Source of the DNA: Chitinispirillaceae bacterium
GTDB lineage: Bacteria; Fibrobacterota; Chitinivibrionia; Chitinivibrionales; Chitinispirillaceae
Assembly (NCBI GenBank): GCA_016929415.1
Contig: JAFGIW010000189.1
Coordinates: 1-34,594 of the forward strand
Direction: 5' to 3'
Length of the DNA: 34,594 nt
Shown: one piece after another, positions 1 through 7,342 of the stretch
How the letters are laid out: the number at the start of each line of letters is the position of its first letter
How positions within the stretch are numbered: position 1 is the stretch's first letter
Program-made: the position numbers and the translations under genes
Notes under the pieces: model-generated
Database searches by the model: none
What the model saw: only the letters and a program-made list of their open reading frames with translations
What the model was told of the DNA's origin: nothing

Positions 1-182
1 CATTTTCGCAGTGGCGTATTTACCGGCATCTGCAGCAGCAGCGCAAAGAAGTCTGCAAAGCAGCGTTTTAATCGCTCAATTTAGGTTTAACATCAGGATG
101 GAAATATCCATGTTAATGCCGGACTGAATGCCGCAGACGCATCTCTCCCTTTAACATTAACCTTTCTTTATTTTTCTGTTAT

Positions 183-1697
183 ATGGCCTATAAAATAGTG
201 ATCACCTGCGACCGCACCATGGCTAGCGACTACCATGGCCTGATCTTCTTCGGTTTCAGCGCCTGTCTGCCTTCCGGTACACTTCCCGACTGGCTCTACT
301 ACCCCCTGTTTTGCCCCAGCGGCAAACACGACAGCGAGGGCCGTCTGCTTTACGCCAACTGCGGCATGCGGAAAATCGAGGCCGCGCTTCTTGCCGATGG
401 TTTCAGCCGCAACGATATCGTGGTTGCCCATCCCGACTGCCTTGATAAGGTGATCGGCCCGGAAACCGAGATCGTTTCGATCAGCGCCAATGATCCGCTG
501 GGTATCGGCCCGGCCACGTCGACATACTCCGAACTCTGGGGCGGCGAAGGCCGGATGGCCATCATGCTGCGCCGACTCCTCCGTGACCCGGCCATCAGAA
601 AGTACCGTCCTTTCGTGGTTCTCGGCGGTCCGGGAGCTTGGCAGGTCTCGGTCAATCCGGAGAAACGGAGGCAGCTCGGGATCGACTGCGTTTTCGTGGG
701 TGAAGGCGAGGTATCCGGCCCGAAACTCTTCCGCAGGATACTTGATAACGGCCGCAAAGATATTCCCGAGGTAGTTACCGGCGAACCGGTACCGGTGGAG
801 CGGATTCCCGACATCGTAGGCGGCACCACGATCGGCATCATCGAGGCGACCCGCGGATGCGCGCGAAGCTGCGCCTTTTGCGTTCCCTCGGTGCGCAAGG
901 TGCGCTCGCGCCGGCTGGAAAACATACTCCGCGAGGTGCAGGTCAACATGGACGAAGGCAACACCGGCGTCATCCTTCACGGCGAAGATGTGCTGCTCTA
1001 CCGTTCCGACGGTCTGAAGGTCAACGGCGATGCGGTGGTCGAGATGTTTGAGCGGGTGTATACAGCGCCGGGTGTGCAGTTTGTAGGCGCAAGCCATGCC
1101 GCGCTCTCATCGGCCGTCAGTTCCCCGCAGACCATCGAGAGGCTTGCCCGGGTACTCGAACTCGGTACCGACAAGAACCCCGTCAATTACTTCCAGGTGG
1201 GAATCGAGACCGCGAGCCCGAAACTGATCGGCAGACACATGAAGGGCAAGGTCTACCCGTTCGAACCGGAACAGTGGCCGCAGGTAGTCAAGGACGGGTT
1301 CAAATTGTTCAACGACAACCATTTCGTCGGTTGCGCCACCATCATCATGGGGCTTCCCGGCGAGGAACGGGAGGATATCGAACAGACCGTCGAGTTGGTA
1401 AAAAGTCTGCGGCCCTACCAGAGCCTTATGGTGCCGCTCCTGTTTTCTCCGTTGCAGACGACCCGACTCGAATATTCCGCAGCGCTTAAAAAGAAGGATC
1501 TGACGCCGCAGCATCACGAACTGATTACCGCTTGCTGGGACCATAACTTCGCCTGGTTCCCACCCATGTGGGTCAACTATGGACGCAACAAAAATCCGCT
1601 TTTAAGGACCGCGATGAGGCTTGTTCTTACCCATGGCGCCAGGCTGGTGAAATACCGCATTCACCGGGATGCACGGAGGCATGGAGCAAGAGTATGA
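183..1697 (+). CDS. B12-binding-type radical SAM protein
   Basis: This 504-residue protein is a radical SAM enzyme with the layout of the cobalamin-binding class. Residues 1 to about 200 look like a Rossmann-type B12-binding region (VVLGGPGAW followed by CVFVGEGE). The radical SAM core follows, with the iron-sulfur motif TRGCARSCAFC, giving CX3CX2C ligands C226, C230 and C233. Later core strands include FQVGIETASPKLIGRHMKG and CATIIMGLPGEEREDIEQTVEL, as expected for a TIM-barrel half. The reaction cannot be named: family members include methyltransferases, methylthiotransferases and ring-forming enzymes. No Shine-Dalgarno is obvious before the ATG at 183, which follows a pyrimidine- and AT-rich leader. 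The gene stands alone, convergent with the DUF362 gene, so context gives no substrate. Family is confident; function is open. Confidence 0.9.
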   Translation: MAYKIVITCDRTMASDYHGLIFFGFSACLPSGTLPDWLYYPLFCPSGKHDSEGRLLYANCGMRKIEAALLADGFSRNDIVVAHPDCLDKVIGPETEIVSISANDPLGIGPATSTYSELWGGEGRMAIMLRRLLRDPAIRKYRPFVVLGGPGAWQVSVNPEKRRQLGIDCVFVGEGEVSGPKLFRRILDNGRKDIPEVVTGEPVPVERIPDIVGGTTIGIIEATRGCARSCAFCVPSVRKVRSRRLENILREVQVNMDEGNTGVILHGEDVLLYRSDGLKVNGDAVVEMFERVYTAPGVQFVGASHAALSSAVSSPQTIERLARVLELGTDKNPVNYFQVGIETASPKLIGRHMKGKVYPFEPEQWPQVVKDGFKLFNDNHFVGCATIIMGLPGEEREDIEQTVELVKSLRPYQSLMVPLLFSPLQTTRLEYSAALKKKDLTPQHHELITACWDHNFAWFPPMWVNYGRNKNPLLRTAMRLVLTHGARLVKYRIHRDARRHGARV

Positions 1698-1869
1698 GGT
1701 TTGAGTCCCGTTTTTTATAAAGCAGAATACACTGTCAGGCGTCACAGCACCACACACCCGGAACCGAATTTCCGTAAAACAGACCCACGACAGGGGTGGG
1801 AAAAATCGGTTTGCGGAGTTCCGCTCCCGGGGGGAAAATTCATTGATATCGCCTGCACCAGCCGCGATA

Positions 1870-3222
1870 CTATTGCCCGGCAACGATAATAGTTCCCCGC
1901 TGAACACCGCCTGCGGCATAGAATCTGACCGTATAGGAGCCGCTCCTTACCGGGGTTCCATGCCGGGTTAAACCGTCCCACAGGAGATAATCCATCCCCC
2001 GTGCATCAACAATCAATTCACGGACAAGTTTCCCTTTTAAATCGATAACACTTACTTTCACCATACGGGCATCAACGGGCAGTGTGAACTGTGCCATGGT
2101 CGATCTGATGTTTCCGTTTTCCATAAGAATGCGGAATGGACGGTCGGCATACCGGCTATTAAGCCGGTTCTTTTCCCGTACCGGGTCCTGAGTAAACTCA
2201 CTCCAGTTTATATCGCTTTCGCTGTAACCGAAACCCGATAGAATGGAAGTGATCGCAGTAGTATTATGAGGTGCATTCATGATATTTTCACGGATTTGCC
2301 GCGCTACGGCAATATCCACCATGGGTCCGAAAGTACCCATGACTATGCGGCATGGGGTATGGGTAGGAGCGGAACCAGGCCCCTGAACCGCCGCCCAGAG
2401 CGAATCAACAATACAGAGTTGCTGCCGTACCGGAGAGCCGCCTAATATGGCATCCGATTTATTCTGATCGATCATCTCAGTTAAGTTGGAGGGACATGAA
2501 AACTTCATGGTTCCGGTATGATTTTTCATGGTCAGGGTAAAGCCGCCTCTACCCTGGCCATGCCCCTTATTAACGGCACAGTTAACCAGAATATCACACT
2601 GGGTGACCACCGTCGTACATGATTGTTGTCCGGACCCCACAGTGACCGATACCTTCTGAGTTCCATTTGATACAACCACACCTGTGGGAAGTCCGTTTCC
2701 GATATAAGGGGTGTATTTACCGTTACCGGTGGCGCCCGAACAGGCATCATAAACAGTGATATTCGCCGACGCTACTCCGAGGCGGATCAGTTCCTGACAT
2801 ACTTTACCGACTATGGCTATCCGCGGCATGATCATTGTATAAATGCAATTAACCTTGATGGCGACCTTGACCTCTCCCCACTCCTTGGAATCCGGTTTTC
2901 GAAAGATGGTCGCCCACGCCGCAGCCGCATCACTTTTATCGGCAAGTGTTTTCGCCATGACATCCATATTGGATTCGACTTTCGATGTGATGACCGCGTT
3001 GTTCTGCAACCGGAAGGTACTTACATCTTCAATATCACTATTCAACATGCCGGTGTCATAACAGCATACCACCTTTTTATTATCAATTGCAGGATTAATC
3101 TGCATCCCGTCAGTCCATGCTGCTGGGGCGGAAAACACGTTACTGAATTTGACGCCGCCGGCGGTTATCGCTGCAGCCCCCGCTACCGACTTCTGTAGAA
3201 AAGATCGACGATTGATAGCCAT
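1870..3222 (-). CDS. Tat-exported DUF362 protein with FlgD/T9SS-like C-terminal tail
   Basis: The ATG at 3222 gives 450 residues; an in-frame ATG at 3252 would add ten. I prefer 3222 because it puts the twin-arginine motif NRRSFLQKS right at the N-terminus, with a G-rich stretch just upstream. The signal peptide runs to about residue 30 (ending near FSAPA). The middle resembles DUF362 proteins, with VKVAIKVNCIY, CDILVNCAVNKGHGQ and FTLTMKNHTGTMKFSCPS. I see no ferredoxin CX2CX2CX3C motifs, so this is the metal-free-looking exported form. The last 80 residues form a beta-rich domain (KVSVIDLKGKLVRELIVD, then WDGLTRHGTPVRSGSYTVRF) like FlgD Ig-like or type IX secretion sorting tails. A surface-exposed fate is an inference. 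The substrate is unknown. Confidence 0.85.
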   Translation of the reverse strand: MAINRRSFLQKSVAGAAAITAGGVKFSNVFSAPAAWTDGMQINPAIDNKKVVCCYDTGMLNSDIEDVSTFRLQNNAVITSKVESNMDVMAKTLADKSDAAAAWATIFRKPDSKEWGEVKVAIKVNCIYTMIMPRIAIVGKVCQELIRLGVASANITVYDACSGATGNGKYTPYIGNGLPTGVVVSNGTQKVSVTVGSGQQSCTTVVTQCDILVNCAVNKGHGQGRGGFTLTMKNHTGTMKFSCPSNLTEMIDQNKSDAILGGSPVRQQLCIVDSLWAAVQGPGSAPTHTPCRIVMGTFGPMVDIAVARQIRENIMNAPHNTTAITSILSGFGYSESDINWSEFTQDPVREKNRLNSRYADRPFRILMENGNIRSTMAQFTLPVDARMVKVSVIDLKGKLVRELIVDARGMDYLLWDGLTRHGTPVRSGSYTVRFYAAGGVQRGTIIVAGQ

Positions 3223-3271
3223 AGTGCCCCCATGAACGAAAAAAAAAGGCATCGAGCAATTAAATACCCAA

Positions 3272-3318
3272 GCCTGAAATAAATCTTACTTTTATGATAG
3301 TATTGTAAAATCGCTTAA
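3272..3318 (-). promoter_or_regulatory. AT-rich putative promoter of the DUF362 gene
   Basis: Read on the minus strand, this AT-rich segment contains TTTACA and, 15 bases later, TAAGAT, which could serve as -35 and -10 boxes about 60 bases before the start at 3222. The spacing is short for sigma-70, so this is only a suggestion from composition and position. Confidence 0.25.
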
Positions 3319-3333
3319 TTCACTATATATTTT

Positions 3334-3942
3334 TCATTTTTTATATAACGACCCTCTGTTTTTCGGGAGCCTGGTTTCCCGGATACACGAAAATCGGGTT
3401 CGAGTAGAATCAGAGATTATATAGGCGATCTCTTCGGAATTCGTTCTTTCCTCGCAGGGATTTCCCTTCTCATCTACTTCGTCGGAAGTGCTAAATGCCA
3501 GGTTGGCACCCCGGAGGCGGGTTTGTTCAATTCCATTGGCCGGTTTATCGTATGACAAACTGCTGCTTCCCCAGTAAAAATCGGCGGTGTCCATGGCGAT
3601 GCCTTAACCGCTTTCGCTGCCGTTATGGATGAGGCCGAACGTAACCTTCTTGTCGGCCTCGATACCCGAACCGCCGCAACTCATTTTATACCTGTATCCC
3701 GGCCGGACGGTGATCAATTGCCGGATCTGGACATGCCATTTCTCCGTGCCGCCGTCGTAAAGAAGAAAGTGAATGTCGGTTCCCCAATCGAAGGTGCTCA
3801 CCTGAATGAAGTCCTCGTCGGATTCGAGCCAATAGTACCAGCCGGTCATGTCCCCAAGTTCAAAATCGCCGTTTTCGAGAAGTTCGGTACCGTAGATCCA
3901 TACAATCCATGCACTTGCCAACACCACCAGAAAAGTCTTCAT
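3334..3942 (-). pseudogene. Broken exported carbohydrate-binding (CBM4/9-like) protein
   Basis: The reading frame starts at ATG 3942 with a hydrophobic signal peptide (MKTFLVVLASAWIVWIYG). It then shows a carbohydrate-binding beta-sandwich of the CBM4/9 type: LLENGDFELGDMTGWYYW, then EKWHVQIRQLITVRPGYRYK and KVTFGLIHNG. A TAA at 3604-3606 stops it after 112 residues, before the domain should be complete. The same frame reopens at once and runs to 3334 for another 90 codons (from GIAMDTADFYWGSSSLSYDK), but I cannot match that part to the missing strands, so it may not be ancestral coding sequence. A catalytic domain is also absent, though many CBM proteins carry one. I read this as the decayed front end of an exported polysaccharide-binding protein; a short functional secreted CBM is the alternative. 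Confidence 0.5.
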
Positions 3943-4122
3943 GACCAGCCCTCTTGTTGAAGAAACGGATAATACATGATGATGAAAATACTACGATACC
4001 CGCCACGACGGGGTTTCATACGGAATCTCCCACCCCGACGACCCCCTGCAACGGAACAATCGACTGCTTGTATGATAGTATATGTGAAGGGTAGTCTTTA
4101 AGAGTAAGATTTCCGGAACCCC

Positions 4123-5214
4123 TCACTCGAACAGCTTCCGGTACTTCCCATACCCCGCCTTCTCAAGCTCCTCTTTCGGGATGAACTTCAGTGACGCCGA
4201 GTTGATGCAGTACCGCAGTCCCGTGGGTTTCGGCCCGTCGGGAAAGAGGTGGCCGAGATGGGTGTCGCCCGCCTTGCCGCGTACTTCGATGCGCCGCATG
4301 GAGTGCCTGTTGTCCTCCTTTTCAACGATAGCCTTCTTGTCAAGAGATCGGGTGAAACTCGGCCACCCGGTACCGGACTCGAATTTGTCTTTCGAACTGA
4401 AGAGCGGCTCGCCGGAGATGACGTCGACGTAGATGCCTTCCCGCCTGTTGTCCCAGTATTCGTTCCTGAAGGGCGGTTCGGTGGCGCTGCAGACCGCGAC
4501 ATCGTACTGAAGCGGCGTAAGCCGCGTCTTGAGTTCCTTGCCGGAGGGACGGTTGATTGCCGCGGTATTCGGTGTCGGGGCGGCAGTGTGCTTCCCGTCA
4601 CCCCATAGCCGCTTTAGAAAGGGCGCCCTGCCCGATCCTTCCCGGTACTGTTTGTAACGCAGCGGATTTTTCACCTGATAGTCCTGGTGGTACTCCTCAG
4701 CCGGATAGAATTTACGCGCGGGAAGAATCGACGTCACAATAGCGTCTTCATATACCCCCGATGCTTCGAGGGCGGCGCGCGATGCCTCGGCGAGTTTCTT
4801 CTGTTCGTCGGTATGGTAGTAGATGGCCGTCACATACTGTTTCCCCCGGTCGGCGAACTGCCCGCCCCGGTCGGTGGGGTTGATGTTGCGCCAGAAGACG
4901 TCGAGGAGATCATTGTAGCTGATCTTCGTCGCGTCGTAATACACCGCCACCGCCTCGACATGGCCTGTTTTCCCGGTTGAGACTTCTTTGTAAGTGGGAT
5001 TTTCCTTCGTGCCGCCGGTATAGCCGGTAATAACCCGTGCCACACCGGGCAGTTGCTCGAAAGGCGGCTCCATGCACCAGAAACAGCCGCCGGCGAACGT
5101 GGCGATGGAGAGGGAGGGGGCGGCATCTTCGGCCGCGGATGGTTGTTCATTATTTCGGGCTGACAGTGCGATAGTCATGATCAATGCTCCGGTGAGAATG
5201 GAAGTCAGTTCCAT
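4123..5214 (-). CDS. msrAB: Exported MsrA-MsrB fusion, peptide methionine sulfoxide reductase
   Basis: This 363-residue protein repairs both stereoisomers of methionine sulfoxide. The MsrA domain (about 35-195) has the active-site motif [10 protein letters not shown] with catalytic C44; C47 is the only other cysteine in this domain. The MsrB domain (about 228-363) carries [18 protein letters not shown] and [11 protein letters not shown], with catalytic C336. The zinc CxxC pairs of many MsrBs are missing. The usual resolving-cysteine position in GCGWPSF is threonine here, so C242 (VCSATEPPF) may replace it; that is inferred from distance. A hydrophobic stretch at residues 5-18 looks like a signal peptide, so repair of periplasmic or surface proteins is likely. 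AAGGAG lies 7 bases before the ATG. An 11-base G run sits 51 bases upstream. Confidence 0.95.
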   Translation of the reverse strand: MELTSILTGALIMTIALSARNNEQPSAAEDAAPSLSIATFAGGCFWCMEPPFEQLPGVARVITGYTGGTKENPTYKEVSTGKTGHVEAVAVYYDATKISYNDLLDVFWRNINPTDRGGQFADRGKQYVTAIYYHTDEQKKLAEASRAALEASGVYEDAIVTSILPARKFYPAEEYHQDYQVKNPLRYKQYREGSGRAPFLKRLWGDGKHTAAPTPNTAAINRPSGKELKTRLTPLQYDVAVCSATEPPFRNEYWDNRREGIYVDVISGEPLFSSKDKFESGTGWPSFTRSLDKKAIVEKEDNRHSMRRIEVRGKAGDTHLGHLFPDGPKPTGLRYCINSASLKFIPKEELEKAGYGKYRKLFE

Positions 5215-5264
5215 GGCAGGCTCCTTGTTTATAATTACTACGGGAATAGAGCGGGTAAAATTGA

Positions 5265-5275
5265 GGGGGGGGGGG
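5265..5275. repeat. 11-base G homopolymer upstream of msrAB
   Basis: Eleven consecutive G on the plus strand (C on the msrAB coding strand), 51 bases upstream of the msrAB start. Tracts of this length slip during replication, and at this distance length change could alter promoter spacing. Whether it does so here is not shown; an assembly error in run length is also possible. Confidence 0.8.
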
Positions 5276-5422
5276 AGATATATGGCGTTGTTTTCCAGCG
5301 GAAAACGCTTTTAATGCGACTCACCATACGATGGTATGATTCCATGGTATATTGAGTAGCGAAGACGACCCTGGCAGGACTCGTTATGATAATCCAGACT
5401 CGAACGTTGATGGGGGACTACT

Positions 5423-5818
5423 ATGCGTATGCTGATAATGCTGGTTACGGTTTTTCTGTTCTCATCTATCGAATTGAATTGCGTCAATCCGGCTTCATCA
5501 GAATCAACCGTTGATACACTTTGCATCAATTCAAGCGATACACTCTACCGGTTGGATACGGTGTATGATGAGACATTGCTGGTCAGTTCAAGCGACACCG
5601 TTTACCGGTTCGACACAGTCACTTCAAGAGATACGGTGTATGTTGAAACATTACTGGCTGAACCGGCTTCATATATATGTATATGGGCCTGTCGCCACCT
5701 CCTGCCGCCGGACCTACCGATTCACCCGGAACGATCGGGTTTTACCTCCCGGCAACGCTTCCCATCCGGGAAGATGGCGTTGATAGATGATACATCAGCG
5801 GATCAGCTGCGGTCGTAG
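5423..5818 (+). CDS. Small exported repeat protein, possibly frameshifted
   Basis: I do not recognise this 131-residue protein. A GGGGGA Shine-Dalgarno five bases before ATG 5423 supports translation. A hydrophobic N-terminus (MRMLIMLVTVFLFSSIELNC) looks like a signal peptide. Residues 36-80 hold two related units, SSDTLYRLDTVYDETLLV and a longer one starting SSSDTVYRFDTV, also visible as near-repeats in the DNA from 5530 and 5587. After about residue 82 the frame becomes basic and cysteine-containing. A neighbouring frame from ATG 5683 reads more like a secreted protein tail (GLSPPPAAGPTDSP, then GTIGFYLPATLPIREDGVDR) and stops near 5790. The switch point is an AT-repeat at 5671-5684, so an indel there is plausible. 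The stop given is that of the unshifted frame. Confidence 0.5.
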   Translation: MRMLIMLVTVFLFSSIELNCVNPASSESTVDTLCINSSDTLYRLDTVYDETLLVSSSDTVYRFDTVTSRDTVYVETLLAEPASYICIWACRHLLPPDLPIHPERSGFTSRQRFPSGKMALIDDTSADQLRS

Positions 5819-5903
5819 CGGCTGTCAGGTGGAATCCAGCCGCGGATGGGCGGAAGTTCTATAATTTTTCCATGTGCACCGCAGTGCAGCTTGAATCCGG
5901 GAC

Positions 5904-7088
5904 TCATGCCGATTGGCTTTCGATTCCGTCCCCATTTCCCCCCTCCACCGGAAACAGCATTGTAAACGTCGTTCCCTTGCCGACCTGCGTCTCCGCAAAA
6001 ACCGCTCCCTTATGGCTTTGCGCAATACCGTAGACGGCGGCCAGGCCCATGCCGGTGCCTTTACCTTCCTCTTTTGTCGTAAAGAATGGTTCGAACAGAT
6101 GGTTGAGAACGTCCGGTTCTATCCCGCTGCCGGTGTCGGTTACCGCAACGCCGGCATAGGTGCCTGTTTGGCAGGTTATCCCGTTATCGCGGCAATAGTC
6201 GGGAGTCACCCGGACTGTTTTCGTGGTGATCGTCAGCGTTCCGCCGTTTTTCATGGCATCGCGCGCATTCAGGCACAGGTTCAGGAGCGCGTTTTTAATC
6301 TGATCGGCGCCGCCCGGGATCAGGGGAATTTCCGGTTCGGCAACGCGGATAATGGTAAAGTCGCGTTTAAGGGCGCTTGATAACAGGGGGATCAGTTCCT
6401 TGATAAGGTCGTTGAGGTTGACAGGCTGCATCTTGTATTTTTTCTTACGCGCAAATGTCAGCAGTTGCGAAGTCAGTTCAGCCGCGGTCTGGGCGGTCTT
6501 CTCGATGGTCTGCGCGTATTCGTGCTCCTGGGCTTTCGCGCCAAGCGTTGTCGTCAGCATCGCACTGTAGCCGAGAATGATATTGAGGTAATTGTTGAAA
6601 TCGTGCGCCATGCTTCCGGCCAGTTGTCCGATCGCTTCCATTTTTTCCGCCTGGCGGAGCCGGTCGTTCGCTTTTTCCAGTTCGCGGGTGCGCCTTTCCA
6701 CCCGTTGTTTCAATTCATTCTGAAGTTGCTTGAGTGAAATTTCCGTCTGCTTGCGGATTTCGACTTCCTTGTGCAGATTTTTTGCCATGCCGCCGAAGTA
6801 TCCGAGTAAAAACGAGACCCCTATATGTACGCCAAAACTGATGACCCCATCCGGGAAGAACGTATTCGCAAATTCCGGAGCAAGGATGCGGAAACCCAGA
6901 CCGTTCCAGAAAAAACAGAATACGGTGAGTATTATTCCGGCAATGGTACCGCGCCTCCACGATACGATGCTGACTAAAACAATGCCGATGACCGGTATTA
7001 CGGATGAATGCACAAAGAAAAGGGCAATGTAAAATACGGCGAAGTAGACGCATGAAATAAGAAATAGCGCGGTAATACGTTTGAGCAT
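5904..7088 (-). CDS. Membrane sensor histidine kinase (orphan)
   Basis: This protein of 394 residues (ATG 7088, preceded by AGG five bases away; an in-frame TTG at 7103 would add five) is a two-component sensor kinase. Three or four hydrophobic segments fill the first 105 residues, with almost no periplasmic loop, so it probably senses a membrane or intracellular signal. A coiled coil follows (about 110-150, EIRKQTEISLKQLQNELKQR). The HisKA domain has GSMAHDFNN with phospho-acceptor H162. The ATP-binding domain has the N-box NALLNLCLNARDAM (N270), G1 box DTGSGI (D318), F-box FEPFFTTK and G2 box GTGMGLAAVYG. All catalytic boxes are intact. No receiver domain or response regulator gene lies nearby, so the partner is elsewhere. 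Confidence 0.92.
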   Translation of the reverse strand: MLKRITALFLISCVYFAVFYIALFFVHSSVIPVIGIVLVSIVSWRRGTIAGIILTVFCFFWNGLGFRILAPEFANTFFPDGVISFGVHIGVSFLLGYFGGMAKNLHKEVEIRKQTEISLKQLQNELKQRVERRTRELEKANDRLRQAEKMEAIGQLAGSMAHDFNNYLNIILGYSAMLTTTLGAKAQEHEYAQTIEKTAQTAAELTSQLLTFARKKKYKMQPVNLNDLIKELIPLLSSALKRDFTIIRVAEPEIPLIPGGADQIKNALLNLCLNARDAMKNGGTLTITTKTVRVTPDYCRDNGITCQTGTYAGVAVTDTGSGIEPDVLNHLFEPFFTTKEEGKGTGMGLAAVYGIAQSHKGAVFAETQVGKGTTFTMLFPVEGGNGDGIESQSA

Positions 7089-7342
7089 TCCGACCTGTTT
7101 CAAATTGAAAATGATGCTGATCGCAGGCCTTTCCGGGCAAATCCTTTTCGACCCTGATTATTGAAAAATACAATTTTCCCCACTACCCGCGTGAAAACAT
7201 TGATGGATTGAGATGGCGCCCGCGTGTGGGGCTCCTTACCACTTGGCGCGTCTGCAGTTGATCCGTATATACCGAATCGGCAATAGATTATCACTGAATA
7301 ATTGCAGGCAAGATCATGGCGGATGAGCGGGTGAATACTGCT

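Noticed and set aside
168..1097. Minus-strand open frame of 309 codons
   Set aside because: Antisense to the radical SAM gene, whose cluster motif is intact; composition is that of a shadow frame.
7100..7294. Small minus-strand frame between ccsA and the histidine kinase
   Set aside because: No ribosome-binding site or recognisable features; treated as non-coding leader.
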